Positions 44,706 through 54,444 are shown, counted from the stretch's first letter. The stretch is DNA of 64,000 nt from Mycobacterium heidelbergense (GCF_010730745.1 NZ_AP022615.1:4526001-4590000), one strand, 5' to 3'. Numbers and translations: made by a program. The notes: generated from the letters alone by a model not told the origin.

Positions 44706-46529
44706 TCATTGCTGCTTCCGTGTTCGCTTCATCAACATCGCTATGCCGAACACTGCGCCGCCGATGAGCAAGGCTCCGGTCAATCCTCCGGCCGCCACCC
44801 ATACTGGCACCATATCCCGGTGCGGCGCGGCTTTCGGCATCTTCAGTGGCGCCGACAGTTGCTGCGGCGGCTTCGCCGGGCCTTCGGGCACATCCCAGGT
44901 CAGCGCCGCGACCGGATCGACGATACCGTAGCCCATCTGGTTGTCCACGCCGCGCGCCGGCGCCCGGGCGGTGCGTTCCAACCGGTTGACGACCTGGTAC
45001 GCCGAGAGCTGCGGGTATTTCGCGCGGACGAGGGCGGCAACCCCCGACACGATCGCGGCCGAGAAGCTCGTGCCGGCCGGAACCAGCAGCGAGTTGTCCG
45101 GGCCGTCGATGGCGTTGATCAGACCGTCGTCCCGGGGTGAAAGCCCGACGATGTCGATCCCCGGCGCCGCGAGTCCCACCCACGGCCCGGCGACGCTCGT
45201 CGACGCCTGCCCCTGACCACCCTGGGTGAGCGGCCGGCCGTCGGTGTCCACCGCGCCGACCGTCAGGACGTAGTCGCTGAACCAGGACGGCGTCACGACG
45301 GTGGTGACACCGTTCCAGTCGCGCGGATCCTTGGGCTGCATGGGATCGAAGACCGGGTTCTGCTTGCAGTCCTTCTTGCTGGTGTCGCCCGCGGCGGCCA
45401 CGATGACGGCGTTCTTGTCGACCGCCGCGTAGCGCACCGCCGCGCCCAGCGTGCGCTGGTCGATGACGTTGCGCGCGCTCATGCAGGTCACATCGGAGAT
45501 GTTGATGACCGACGCGCCCAGGTTGGCGGCGTGCACGATCGCTCGCGCCATGGTCTCGACGTCGTCGATCTTCGCCCGCGTCTGCGGATCCTCGTCACCG
45601 GTGTAGGCATCCTTGAGGCCAAAGGCCTGGCTGGACTGGCGGATCGAGATGATGTCGACGTCCGGCGCGATTCCGCTGTAGGCGTCCGGGGCCTGGGCGG
45701 GCGCCGGCGCCGGGGGTGGCGGCGGGGGTTTGGGCGGGTCGAGCGGGCGCGGGCCGCCCGGGTTGTCGACGGCGGTTACCTGGCGCCCGCCGGCATAGCT
45801 CGGTATGGTCACCGTCCCCTGGCCGCCGTGGTGGCCCGACGGGGCCTGACCGGGTGCGGGGGGAGGCGCGGGCGGTGCTGGCGGGGGCGCCGGCGGCGCC
45901 CCGAACGGCCCCGGAGGCCCTTCCGGCGGCGGGGGAACCATCGTCACGGTCTGCGGCAACGGCGACAAGGTCACCGTCTGCGGCGGCGGCGCTTTCGGGG
46001 GCGGCTCGGTGGTGGGAATGGTGACCGGCTTGCGCGGCGCGGCGGGCGGCGCCGTGGCGCCACTGGCCGGGGCCGCGCCGATCACCGACGCCACGATGGT
46101 GCCGTGGGCGTCGCAGTCCGACAGCCCGTCGCCGGACATGATGTAGTCGCCGCCGGGGATCAGGTGCGGAAACCTGGGGTGCGGGGTCACACCCGTGTCG
46201 ATGACCGCGACCTTCTGCCCGGCGCCGCGGCCGAATTGCCATGCCTCCTGCAGGTTCAGCATGTCCATGTACCTCGGCTGCAGCCGAAAGTCGGTGCCGG
46301 GCAAGACCCCGACCTCGGTGCAGTAGGAGTTCTGCTTCATCGGTGCCGGCGGTCCGGGCGGACCATCCGGCGGCACCGCGGCCGGGTCGACCGTCGGTGG
46401 CGAGATCGCGTACGCGGGCGGTAGACCGGCCAACGCACCTGACGTGAGCAGGAGTGCGGCGATGGTCGCGCGCGAGGCGCGACCATGCCACAGCCTGCCG
46501 CTAGCGGTAACGAATCGCCGCATAGACAT
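44706..46529 (-). CDS. mycP5: MycP5 mycosin, ESX-5 subtilisin-like protease
   Basis: 607 residues. Signal peptide ~1-41 (ends AYA-ISPP), N-terminal extension, and subtilase domain with the triad Asp111 (VAVIDTG), His142 (DAHGT) and Ser488 (GTSFSAA). A proline-rich loop of ~140 residues sits inside the domain (~150-295), somewhat longer than the one I recall in Rv1796. A C-terminal transmembrane anchor (~570-595) precedes a basic tail. It stabilises the ESX-5 complex and processes substrates. ATG at 46529 or 46523; the 5' end overlaps eccD5. Confidence 0.95.
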   Translation of the reverse strand: MSMRRFVTASGRLWHGRASRATIAALLLTSGALAGLPPAYAISPPTVDPAAVPPDGPPGPPAPMKQNSYCTEVGVLPGTDFRLQPRYMDMLNLQEAWQFGRGAGQKVAVIDTGVTPHPRFPHLIPGGDYIMSGDGLSDCDAHGTIVASVIGAAPASGATAPPAAPRKPVTIPTTEPPPKAPPPQTVTLSPLPQTVTMVPPPPEGPPGPFGAPPAPPPAPPAPPPAPGQAPSGHHGGQGTVTIPSYAGGRQVTAVDNPGGPRPLDPPKPPPPPPAPAPAQAPDAYSGIAPDVDIISIRQSSQAFGLKDAYTGDEDPQTRAKIDDVETMARAIVHAANLGASVINISDVTCMSARNVIDQRTLGAAVRYAAVDKNAVIVAAAGDTSKKDCKQNPVFDPMQPKDPRDWNGVTTVVTPSWFSDYVLTVGAVDTDGRPLTQGGQGQASTSVAGPWVGLAAPGIDIVGLSPRDDGLINAIDGPDNSLLVPAGTSFSAAIVSGVAALVRAKYPQLSAYQVVNRLERTARAPARGVDNQMGYGIVDPVAALTWDVPEGPAKPPQQLSAPLKMPKAAPHRDMVPVWVAAGGLTGALLIGGAVFGIAMLMKRTRKQQ

Positions 46530-48012
46530 TCATCAGCCACAATGCCAACGGGAAAATCGGCATGAGGCACAGGTATTCGATCCATTCCACAAACTTGCGG
46601 AACAGCGGGCTGTAGATGGTGTTGGGCACGACCGCCGCGGCCGTCAGGCCGGCGGCCGGCAGCAGCACCAGGATCGCCACGCCGATCGACACGGCGAGCG
46701 GCGACTGCAGCACCAGGGCGTACCGCACCACCACCGCGGCGACGATGATCACGGCGGTCGCGGCCAGGGTGATCGCCTGCCAGCGGTCGACGTACGAGCG
46801 GCCGCGCAGCATCAGGAAGCCGGCGCTGAAGCCGGCCAGCAGGAGCGGCAGCCAGCGCTGCCCGGTGTGCGGGTCCGACAGCGCGGTCAGCGACACCACC
46901 ATCAACACGCCCAGCCCCAGGAGCAGGCCGGTCAGGAACGACCGGGCGCGTTCGGCTTGCAGCACCACGTCCCGGACCGACGCGGGCCCCTCCAAGACCG
47001 GGGCACCGCCGTCGGGGCGCACCACGGTGGTGGGCAGATCCGGTCGCGCCTCGAACACCCATCGGCTGGTCGCCGACGGGAACACGGGCAGCCGAATGCC
47101 GGCCAGGCGACGGGACAGGGCCGGTGCGGCGTGGTAGGTCAGCACGCAGACCAGCACCACGCAGCTGAAGTTGGTCACCGCGCTGGTCATGGCGACCATG
47201 CGCGCCAGGCTGGCGATCGCCGCCACCGCGCTGATGGTGACGATCGCGGTGTAAATGGCCAGCCGGCGACCGGTGAAGCGCAGCGCGAGCGCCGCGGCGA
47301 TGGCGAGGACGCCGAAGCCCAACACCGCTTGCGGGGACCCGACGCCGCCCGGCGGCGCCGCCGCTGCCGCCACCGCCAGTGGCGCGAGGCCGCTCAGCAG
47401 CATGATGTCGGCGACGCGTCGATCCGACTGCGTCTTCGCCCGCGTCGCCAGCATGATGGCCACCGTCAGCACGAGGGCGGCGATGATCGCGGCGTAGACC
47501 GTCGGCAGCCACGAGTTGTGGTGCCAGCGCCACCAGCCCAGCAAACCCGCCGCGGCGGTCACCCCGACCGCGATCATCGAGGAGCCGACCTGCACCGCGA
47601 CGATCGGGTCGATCGCGGCGAACCGCTTGCTCAGGTTTGCCGAAACCGCGGTGGAGATGTGCTCGATGACCTGCGACCGGTGCTCGGTGTCCGGGAGGAA
47701 CCGGATCCACAGCCGGTCGCCGTCGTAGATGTCCTGCTCGGTCAGCGATTGGGTGGCCCGCAGGGGCGTGCCGTCGACCAGGCACAGCGCCCACCTGCCG
47801 CGGCCCGTGGCCTCCAGCGGCGTCTCGCCGAGTTCCCTCAGCCGGCTGTTGACCACTTTCAGCAGCGGGTCGGTCATCACCGAGACCGGGGCGTTGGCAT
47901 CCAGCAGGACGCCGATTTGGACGCCCTCGCCGGCCATGACGCCGACCACTACCGCCCGAGGCTGTGAGATACCCTCGATATCCGCCTGTAGGGTTTCAGC
48001 TACCGCGGTCAT
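46501..48012 (-). CDS. eccD5: EccD5, ESX-5 membrane channel component
   Basis: 503 residues, as in Rv1795. A cytosolic ubiquitin-like N-terminal domain (~1-115) is followed by eleven predicted transmembrane helices (~130-500), the YukD/EccD architecture. Two copies per unit line the membrane vestibule of the ESX-5 complex. Its 3' end overlaps mycP5 by 29 bp, so translation is coupled. Confidence 0.96.
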   Translation of the reverse strand: MTAVAETLQADIEGISQPRAVVVGVMAGEGVQIGVLLDANAPVSVMTDPLLKVVNSRLRELGETPLEATGRGRWALCLVDGTPLRATQSLTEQDIYDGDRLWIRFLPDTEHRSQVIEHISTAVSANLSKRFAAIDPIVAVQVGSSMIAVGVTAAAGLLGWWRWHHNSWLPTVYAAIIAALVLTVAIMLATRAKTQSDRRVADIMLLSGLAPLAVAAAAAPPGGVGSPQAVLGFGVLAIAAALALRFTGRRLAIYTAIVTISAVAAIASLARMVAMTSAVTNFSCVVLVCVLTYHAAPALSRRLAGIRLPVFPSATSRWVFEARPDLPTTVVRPDGGAPVLEGPASVRDVVLQAERARSFLTGLLLGLGVLMVVSLTALSDPHTGQRWLPLLLAGFSAGFLMLRGRSYVDRWQAITLAATAVIIVAAVVVRYALVLQSPLAVSIGVAILVLLPAAGLTAAAVVPNTIYSPLFRKFVEWIEYLCLMPIFPLALWLMNVYAAIRYR

Positions 48013-48279
48013 CGCCCTGCACCCCCTGCCATGGTGAATGTGTAACCCCGTGTCGCCAGCCGCGCGGCGGCCCCGGTCGCTCTACGTGCCGAGGCGCTGT
48101 GGCCCCCCGGGAGGTACAGCTCGCCTAGTTCGGATTTCATCTGCCTCGCCTTGCGCTAAAGAGTTGTGGTGACACTGCTTTGAATATTTGCTGATGATTC
48201 TAGAGAAGTATGCCGTCTTCGCATCCTGGCCGCATGTTCTGTGCAAAAGCATTGGTGAAGTTTGTGTTTCAGGCGTATG

Positions 48280-49182
48280 TCAAACCCTGCTGTGCGTTTT
48301 CCATTCGCCGTAGGGCAGCGTGTCCAGCACGGTTTTGATGCCCACCTGCACCAGCTGCGGCGTGGCCGGACAGATGGCCAGCCACGCTTCGCCCGAACCC
48401 GCGGTGCGCGCCTGCTGGTAGAGCGCGATGCGGCCCCCCGAACCGTCTTTCAGCGACAGCACCGATGCGCTGGGGCCCTTGGCGTCGTCGCGGTACTGAC
48501 GCGCGTACACCGCGACCTCGGCCGCCGGGTCCGACAGGGCCTGCCCCAGCGCGGCCACCGTGGCGGCGCTGATGCCCATCCGGCGCAGATCCCCGCCGGA
48601 AAAGACGTTGAAGCCGGACTCCTGCCACGATTTCGTCGCCTCCAGCATCTCCTCCAGCGGCACGTTGACCGCGTTGATCGCCGCGGGCTCGGCGTGGTGA
48701 ATCGACTCCAAACCGTCTATCACCAGCGAGGCGATCGAGGCGCTGTCCGCGACGGCGACGTCGTCGACGGTGATGTCGCTGCCAACCCGCACCGCCGACA
48801 CCCAGTGCTGGCCGCGACGGGCGAGCACCACGCGGAACTCGTTGTCAGGGATGTCGCGCGAACCGGGCGGCTGGTTATCTTCTTCGACGACGCCATAGAG
48901 CAGCTTGCCCCGCGAGAGCAAGGCGACAACCTCGAGGTCGGGCGCGGCGAGGACCCGCATCCGGGCGGCGACCTGTTCGTGCACCTCGTCGCCGACGACG
49001 ATGCCCTGCTCGCGCATCACCGCCATTCCGGGGTGTTCGTTGAGCCAGTCGTTCGAGTCGGTCGATACGAATGGCCGGCACCGTAATTCCGGCGCGACGT
49101 GTCGAATGTCGAGTAGCGCCTGAAGCATCCAGAAACCGTCGACGTTGACGGTGATGTCGGTGCGGGTGCCCTGTTGGTCCAT
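48280..49182 (-). CDS. espG5: EspG5, ESX-5 PE/PPE chaperone
   Basis: 300 residues, equal to Rv1794. The EspG fold is recognisable (VNVDGFWMLQALLDIRHVAPELRCRPF; STDSNDWLNEHPGMAVM). It is a cytosolic chaperone that binds the tip of PPE partners of PE-PPE dimers and directs them to ESX-5. 88 bp separate it from esxN. The 267-bp gap to eccD5 includes an AT-rich stretch (~48160-48280) with no gene seen. Confidence 0.95.
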   Translation of the reverse strand: MDQQGTRTDITVNVDGFWMLQALLDIRHVAPELRCRPFVSTDSNDWLNEHPGMAVMREQGIVVGDEVHEQVAARMRVLAAPDLEVVALLSRGKLLYGVVEEDNQPPGSRDIPDNEFRVVLARRGQHWVSAVRVGSDITVDDVAVADSASIASLVIDGLESIHHAEPAAINAVNVPLEEMLEATKSWQESGFNVFSGGDLRRMGISAATVAALGQALSDPAAEVAVYARQYRDDAKGPSASVLSLKDGSGGRIALYQQARTAGSGEAWLAICPATPQLVQVGIKTVLDTLPYGEWKTHSRV

Positions 49183-49270
49183 CAGTGCCCTAAAAGGTCG
49201 AAGTGGTCGGAAACTGCAGGACGCGGCAGCACACCGCCGTGTGGTGTGCTGCCGCGCCTGAAGTTGGGAG

Positions 49271-49555
49271 TTAGGCCCAGCTGGAGCCGACGGCGCTGTC
49301 GGTGCTGGCCATGTTGCTGCCGGCGGTCTGCACCTTCTGGCCGTGGGCGTTGGCCTGCTCGTAGATCACCTGGAAGTTGCGACCCAACTGGGTGATGAAC
49401 TCCTGGCAGGCCACCGAACCGGAGCCGCCCCAAAAGTCACCGGCGGCCAGCACATCACGAACGATGGCCTGGTGCTCGGCCTCCAGCGACGCGGCCTGCG
49501 CACGAATCAACGCGCCGTGCGAATCCACGTCGCCGAACTGGTAATTGATGGTCAT
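49271..49555 (-). CDS. esxN: EsxN, WXG100 protein of ESX-5
   Basis: 94-residue WXG100 protein of the Mtb9.9 group (MTINYQFGDVDSHG...). Two helices are joined by the WGG turn in AAGDFWGGSGSVACQEF. It pairs with EsxM and is secreted by ESX-5; M. tuberculosis EsxN is a strong T-cell antigen. C-terminus ...GSSWA. Confidence 0.97.
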   Translation of the reverse strand: MTINYQFGDVDSHGALIRAQAASLEAEHQAIVRDVLAAGDFWGGSGSVACQEFITQLGRNFQVIYEQANAHGQKVQTAGSNMASTDSAVGSSWA

Positions 49556-49605
49556 ATCGGTGTTCTCCTAACGTATGAAAGATTACGCAGCCGTGGCGCT
49601 TCGCG

Positions 49606-49902
49606 CTAGCTGCTGAGGATTTGCTGGGAAGCCTGCTCTTGCTGCTCGTAGTTGTTGGCGTCGCGGATCAGTCCGTCGCGCACCCCGTGCAGCATGTTCA
49701 CGATGTTGCGGAAGGCCTGGTTGACCTGGCCCATGGTGTCATACGAGGTCGCCTGCGCCTGCCCGCTCCAGCCGGCCCCGGCGATGTTCATCGACGACGC
49801 CCACATCTTGCGGGCCTCGTCCTCAACGGTCTGGGCGTGCACCTCAAAACGGCCCGCCATCGCCCGCATCTCGTGCGGGTCGGTCATAAAACGTGTTGCC
49901 AT
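49606..49902 (-). CDS. esxM: EsxM, WXG100 partner of EsxN
   Basis: 98-residue CFP-10-like protein with WSG turn (IAGAGWSGQAQATSYD) and the C-terminal export signal region YEQQEQASQ, which fits the YxxxD/E-type pattern. The full-length form is encoded here; in many M. tuberculosis strains (including H37Rv) the orthologue carries an early stop. It is 50 bp upstream of esxN. Confidence 0.97.
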   Translation of the reverse strand: MATRFMTDPHEMRAMAGRFEVHAQTVEDEARKMWASSMNIAGAGWSGQAQATSYDTMGQVNQAFRNIVNMLHGVRDGLIRDANNYEQQEQASQQILSS

Positions 49903-50111
49903 GTTGGCTATCTCCTTAACTTGGTGACTTGATTTCTGTTGTGGTGAGCGATGGCCGGTCGGTTACGCGGTAGCGCACCGCCGAGCCGAATGAATAAGGA
50001 TGTGTCCCCCTTCCGTCAGCCGGCGGTCACCGAGCGTTGTGACACGGCGAACGGACGTCGACCCCGAACCACGGCGTTTGGGTCGACGGAACTCTGAACC
50101 GCTGAACCCGC

Positions 50112-50411
50112 TCAGCCGGCGGCCGCCGCGTTGGCGGCCTCCGTCGCGGCGTAGGAACCCGAGCTGATCCCCAGCGTGTTCACGAACTGCTCGTGGATCG
50201 CGGCGGCCTGCGCGCTGACCGCCTGGTACATCTGCGCATGCGCGGCGAACTGAGCCGCCGTCAGCGCCGACACCTCGTCGGCGGCGGCCGGCACGACCCC
50301 GGTCGTCGGTGCTGCCGCGGCCGCGTTCTGGGCGCTCAGCGCCGAGCCGATACCCTGCAGGCTCCCGGCCGCCGCGGCCAAAGCCTCCGGCTGTGTGGTC
50401 ACGAACGACAT
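50112..50411 (-). CDS. PE-family protein (PE19 type)
   Basis: 99 residues, only the PE domain: two antiparallel helices with the Pro-Glu motif near the N-terminus (MSFVTTQPEALAAAAGSLQG) and the C-terminal Y-x-x-x-E export signal (SGSYAATEAANAAAAG). Probably forms a heterodimer with a PPE protein, such as the one encoded at 50749. The GGAGGG ribosome site precedes the ATG. Confidence 0.93.
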   Translation of the reverse strand: MSFVTTQPEALAAAAGSLQGIGSALSAQNAAAAAPTTGVVPAAADEVSALTAAQFAAHAQMYQAVSAQAAAIHEQFVNTLGISSGSYAATEAANAAAAG

Positions 50412-50748
50412 AATTTTCCCTCCTCGATTGCCTCTGGCACCGCTCTGTGCAAGAGAGTAGATGACGACATCGGTGTCAAGCTGTCTCCGAGGCCTCCTGT
50501 TCGCAATTGTTCACTGGACGGCACTACGAATTCACCTTCTGTAACGACACAGTAACAGCGTACGGGCCGCTCCGCTGTCTGACCAGCAAACTCACAGGCA
50601 AGCGGGAGCGGTGGACCGGGCGGCCCGCCGAACTTCCGTTGCCGCGTGCGTTTCGCGGAGCTACCGGCGCCCACCGCGCCGGAAATCGCGACGGCCGACC
50701 GGTCACTTCCACGGCCGGCCGGACCCCGCCGGCAATGAAGGGCACCCA
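50412..50748. promoter_or_regulatory. PE19/esxMN promoter region
   Basis: 337 bp without a gene. On the minus strand TTGACA (50479-50474) is followed at 17 bp by TCTCTT and at 14 bp by TACTCT (50459-50454), a plausible but imperfect promoter about 45 bp before the PE19 ATG. The remainder shows no gene or strong hairpin. It may drive PE19, esxM and esxN. Confidence 0.4.
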
Positions 50749-51969
50749 TTAGCCGGCCGAGGGTGGGCGGGTCATGACGGTGGGGCGGAACCCGTATCGC
50801 GGTCCGCTGCCCGCCGCGCCGCGGCCGGCTCCCGCCAGGGGCATGCCGCCCAGCAGGTTTCCGGCTCCGGCGTCGGGAGCTTCCCTGACGTTGCTGACCG
50901 GTATCGCCGATGCGCTGGAATGCGCCCCCGCCAGGGTGCCGGCCCAGGCCGGCGGGACGGAAAGGTGGCCCACCGGGCTGGCGGTGCCCAGCGCCGCGGC
51001 CGCGTGCGCGGCCCCGCCGCCCAGCAGCCCGCCCAGGCCGGGCAGGCCCTTGGGGACGGCGGCGGCTGCGGCGGCGCCCGCGGCCGGACCGATCGCCCCC
51101 ACAGTTTTCGCGGTCTGAGTCAGGAAGTTGGCGATACCGATGCTGAAGTTCGGCAGGCCCTCGGTGTAGTAGAAGAAGCTTGCGTAGGGCGAGTAGTCCG
51201 TCAGCAGTGTGAAAACGTTGTTCGGGGCGGTGGGTGAGCCGAACAAGATCCCCCACAGCCACGACAGCGGGCCACTCGACGATTCGAGGTAGGCGAATTC
51301 ACTTTGAATGGGACCGGTGATGGGCGATATCAGGCTTTGCAGCTGGCTGCTGAACTGGCTGATCAAATTGTTCAGCGTTTGCTGGACCGAACTCGCCGAG
51401 GTGGCGGCCGCGGCGGTCTGGGTGGCCGCGGCGGCCGGATTGGCGACCTGCGGCGCCGCGGTGAACGGCGTGACGTTCGCCGCCGTCGATGAAGACGCCG
51501 CATAGCTGTACATGGAAGCGGCGTCCTGGGCCCAATACTCGCCGTACTGCGACTCCAGCTGCGCGATCAGCCCCGTGTTCTGGCCCAGCACGTTGTTCGC
51601 AAGCGCCTGCGCGAGCTGTGCGCGGTTGGCCGCGATCGCCGTGGGGGGCACCACGGACGCCAACACGGTCTCGTATGCGGCCGCGGCCGAACTGGACTGA
51701 GTGGCCGTCTGCTCGGCGAGAGCGGCGGCATTCGTTATCCACTCCACGTACGGCTGCACCGCCGCGGCCATCGACGACGAGGCCGGCCCGAGCCACTCCT
51801 CGGTGGACAGCTGAGTGACGACGTTGTCGTAGCCGATAGCAGCTGAATTCAATTCGGCCGCAAGGGCATTCCACGACGATGCGGCGGCCACCAAGGGCGT
51901 GGACCCCGGGCCGGAATAGACGAGCGCCGAGGTGATCTCCGGCGGGATTGCACCAAGATCGATTGTCAT
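50749..51969 (-). CDS. PPE-family protein, SVP subtype (PPE26/27 type)
   Basis: 406 residues starting MTIDLGAIPPEITSALVYSGPG. The PPE domain (~1-175) has EEWLGPASSS and WAQDAASMYSYA; the SVP motif reads GHLSVPPAWAG (~345). A Gly/Ala-rich core (VPKGLPGLGGLLGGGAA) and the tail YGFRPTVMTRPPSAG follow. It forms a bicistron with the PE gene at 51981, the usual PE-PPE order. A paralogue of the same subtype lies at 62732. Confidence 0.93.
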   Translation of the reverse strand: MTIDLGAIPPEITSALVYSGPGSTPLVAAASSWNALAAELNSAAIGYDNVVTQLSTEEWLGPASSSMAAAVQPYVEWITNAAALAEQTATQSSSAAAAYETVLASVVPPTAIAANRAQLAQALANNVLGQNTGLIAQLESQYGEYWAQDAASMYSYAASSSTAANVTPFTAAPQVANPAAAATQTAAAATSASSVQQTLNNLISQFSSQLQSLISPITGPIQSEFAYLESSSGPLSWLWGILFGSPTAPNNVFTLLTDYSPYASFFYYTEGLPNFSIGIANFLTQTAKTVGAIGPAAGAAAAAAVPKGLPGLGGLLGGGAAHAAAALGTASPVGHLSVPPAWAGTLAGAHSSASAIPVSNVREAPDAGAGNLLGGMPLAGAGRGAAGSGPRYGFRPTVMTRPPSAG

Positions 51970-51980
51970 GGCCTTACCCC

Positions 51981-52280
51981 TTAACCGGCCGTGGCCGCAT
52001 TGGCCGCCTCGGTGGCCGCGTACGACCCCGAGCTGATGCCCAACGTGCTGACGAACGCCTCGTGGATCGCCGTGGCCTGAGCGCTGATCGCCTGGTACAG
52101 CTGGGCATGGGTGGCAAACTGCGCCGCGGTCAGCGCCGACACCTGATCGAGCGCCGCCGGCGCCACGCCCGTCGTCGGGCCGGCCGCCGCCGCGTTTTGG
52201 GCACTCAACGACGAGCCGATCCCTTGCAGGGTGCTGGCCGCCGCCAACAAGGCCTCCGGCTGTGTGGTCACGAACGACAT
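51981..52280 (-). CDS. PE-family protein (PE18 type)
   Basis: 99 residues: MSFVTTQPEALLAAASTLQG at the start and SGSYAATEAANAATAG at the end, with the PE motif and Y-x-x-x-E export signal. About 85% similar to the PE at 50112 by eye. It is 11 bp upstream of its PPE partner and has GAGGAGG before the ATG. Confidence 0.93.
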   Translation of the reverse strand: MSFVTTQPEALLAAASTLQGIGSSLSAQNAAAAGPTTGVAPAALDQVSALTAAQFATHAQLYQAISAQATAIHEAFVSTLGISSGSYAATEAANAATAG

Positions 52281-52745
52281 GTTGTCGCCTCCTCAATATC
52301 TCGTGGGCCTAGCTGTTTGGTCGGCCCCTTGGTTAGCTGCTGCGCGTCACTTGCCTTCGGCCGTCTGTGACGTTAGTCCGCCTGGGCCGTCAGGCCTCGG
52401 CCGAAGTCGGTGCTTAGCGCGGTAGGACGACCGGTTGCTGGCGGCGGCTCTGCGGCGGCCAGGCCTCCCCCGGCGCGAACGTGCCGGCTTAGCCTGAGGG
52501 CCATGACCAGCGACAACCACCGGGCGGTCTGAGCCGTCACCGGCCGGCGGCCCGGGCGCGCGACGCCGTGTCTTGTCGTGCAGCCGGTTCGGGTAGGGAC
52601 CGGCTCCCGATAAAATCCCGTCGCGGATAAAGGACCTCGGACGACGGCCCACGTTGCTGGTCGCGCTTTCCCACGATGCGTCTCGTGCCGTCAGGCGGGT
52701 GCGCCGTCCGGAAATATCGATAGGCATTTCTTTCGCTCGGCTTCT
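52281..52745. promoter_or_regulatory. PE18 upstream region with twin TTTATC motif
   Basis: 465 bp without a gene. It contains CGGCTCCCGATAAAATCCCG...GCGGATAAAGGACCT at 52601-52637, nearly the same as a block at 54308-54344 in front of the PPE25-type gene. Each lies ~320-335 bp before the gene start. In the minus direction it reads TTTATC-N11-TTTATC. The rest shows no recognisable gene. Confidence 0.5.
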
Positions 52746-53993
52746 CTATCCGGCGGATGGTGGGCGGACCAGGACACTGCGGCGGAATCCGTATTCGCGG
52801 GGCGGGAAGGCGGAGCCGCCGCGCCGACCGCCGCCCCCCAGGGGAACGCCGCGCAGCAACCCGCTTGTGCCGCCGCGCGCGTCGCTGACGTACTCGACGC
52901 TCATCGCCTGTGCGGCCGATTCCTCGATCGCGCCGGGTGGACCGGCTGGAGAGGCCCACGCCGAGGGGACCGACAGCCCGCCGACCTTGCCGGCCGAACC
53001 CATGCCGGTGGCTGAGCTGAGGTTTGCCGAAACCGGCCCGCCGGCGACGGCGCCCAGGTGCAGGCCGGCGAACTGCGGCGTCGGGTACCAGGCTCCGCCG
53101 GCACCGGCCGTTGCCCCGCCGGGACCAAATGTCAGCTGCTGGTTTATCGATACGAAAAAGGACCCCATGTTCCCACTGAAGTAACCCAGGTCGTACGTGC
53201 GACCCAAAGTGGTGCGCATGCTGATGCTGAGCTGACTCAGTTGCTGCACGATGTACCACTGGCTCGGATTCAGCCCCACCGCCGTCGCCTGCGCCGAGAG
53301 CTGGTTGAGCACTTGGTTTATCGAGGAGAATATCGACGTGAGACTGATCGTGTCGGGCGTTATTGCCAGCCCCGGGGTCGCCGCCGCGGCTTGGGGCGCG
53401 TTGGTGGCCGCCGGTGTGGCGAGGGCCTGGGTGACCGCGGCCGCCTGCGCGGCCGGCCCGCTCTGGTCGGTGGTTTGTCCCGGTTCGCTGAACGGGGACA
53501 GCCGCGTGGCGGTCGCCGACGCGGCGGCGTAGCCGTACATCGCCGTGGCGTCCTGGGCCCACATCTCGGCGTATTGCGCCTCGGTGGCCGCGATGGCCGG
53601 GAAGTTCTGTCCAAAGAAGTTGGTCGCGATCAGCGTCGTCAGCAGCACCCGGTTGGCCGCGATCTCCGGCGGGGGCACCGTGAGCGCAAACGCCGCTTCG
53701 AAGGCGGCCGCCGCGGCTCTGGCCTGATTGGCGGCGTCCTCGGCCAGCCCGGCCGCGGTGCCGAGCCACGAGATGTAGGGCGTCGCCGCGGCGACCATCG
53801 ATTGCGACGCCGGACCCACCCACGGCGAGCTGGTCAACTCGGTGATCACCGACGTGTAGCCGGTTGCCGTCAAACCCAACTCGGTGGCCAGCCCATCCCA
53901 GGAGGCGGCCGCGGCGATCATCGACCCCGAGCCCGGGCCGGCATACATCCGGCCCGAATTGATCTCTGGCGGTAGCGCCCCGAAGTCGAACAC
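52746..53993 (-). CDS. PPE-family protein, SVP subtype (PPE25 type)
   Basis: 415 residues with a GTG start at 53993, beginning FDFGALPPEINSGRMYAGPG after the initiator. The PPE domain covers ~1-178 (SSPWVGPAS; ATNFFGQNFPAIAATEAQYAEMWAQD), SVP motif GGLSVPSAWAS at ~335, and the C-terminal tail REYGFRRSVLVRPPSAG. It precedes the PE18-type gene, matching the Rv1787-Rv1788 order. Likely ESX-5 substrate. Confidence 0.9.
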   Translation of the reverse strand: MFDFGALPPEINSGRMYAGPGSGSMIAAAASWDGLATELGLTATGYTSVITELTSSPWVGPASQSMVAAATPYISWLGTAAGLAEDAANQARAAAAAFEAAFALTVPPPEIAANRVLLTTLIATNFFGQNFPAIAATEAQYAEMWAQDATAMYGYAAASATATRLSPFSEPGQTTDQSGPAAQAAAVTQALATPAATNAPQAAAATPGLAITPDTISLTSIFSSINQVLNQLSAQATAVGLNPSQWYIVQQLSQLSISMRTTLGRTYDLGYFSGNMGSFFVSINQQLTFGPGGATAGAGGAWYPTPQFAGLHLGAVAGGPVSANLSSATGMGSAGKVGGLSVPSAWASPAGPPGAIEESAAQAMSVEYVSDARGGTSGLLRGVPLGGGGRRGGSAFPPREYGFRRSVLVRPPSAG

Positions 53994-54307
53994 CTAGGAA
54001 CCGCCGGACTCGAATGACATGTGTTTCCTCGCAAGCTGTTTTGACTCGACGACGTTCGCTGAAGTTGCTCGCCAGTGAGGCTAAATCGCCGCGCTCCCCG
54101 GCCGCCGTCCCTCGTTCGGGCGAACCGCCGCGCGAAGACGGATCGGCCACAGGGCGGCCGAAGAGAAGCCCGGGCGGCGACTCGCGCTTCGCGATGGCGC
54201 GCGCGGGGCTTTCACCTGCGCAAATGTGTGGACGACGCCGCCCGATGACGGTTGCCGGTCGGCGGCCCGCGGGCCATTCGCGCGTGACTCGGCGGGGATG
54301 AAAGTGC

Positions 54308-54344
54308 CGGTGCCAGATAAAAATCCGGCCGCAGATAAAGACCT
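54308..54344 (-). promoter_or_regulatory. Twin TTTATC motif before PPE25-type gene
   Basis: Plus-strand CGGTGCCAGATAAAAATCCG followed by GCCGCAGATAAAGACCTT. Its match at 52601-52637 lies at a similar distance from the PE18-type start. The conserved parts are the two GATAAA cores and the trailing ACCT. Probably a shared regulatory or promoter element. Confidence 0.5.
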
Positions 54345-54444
54345 TGCCGGCTTCGCTGGAGAGCCGCGGTGCCGCCGGCTCAGCGAGGGCGGGGCACCGT
54401 CGTGAGCGGCGAATCCGGAGGGGCCGGCTTCCTACCCCATGCAG

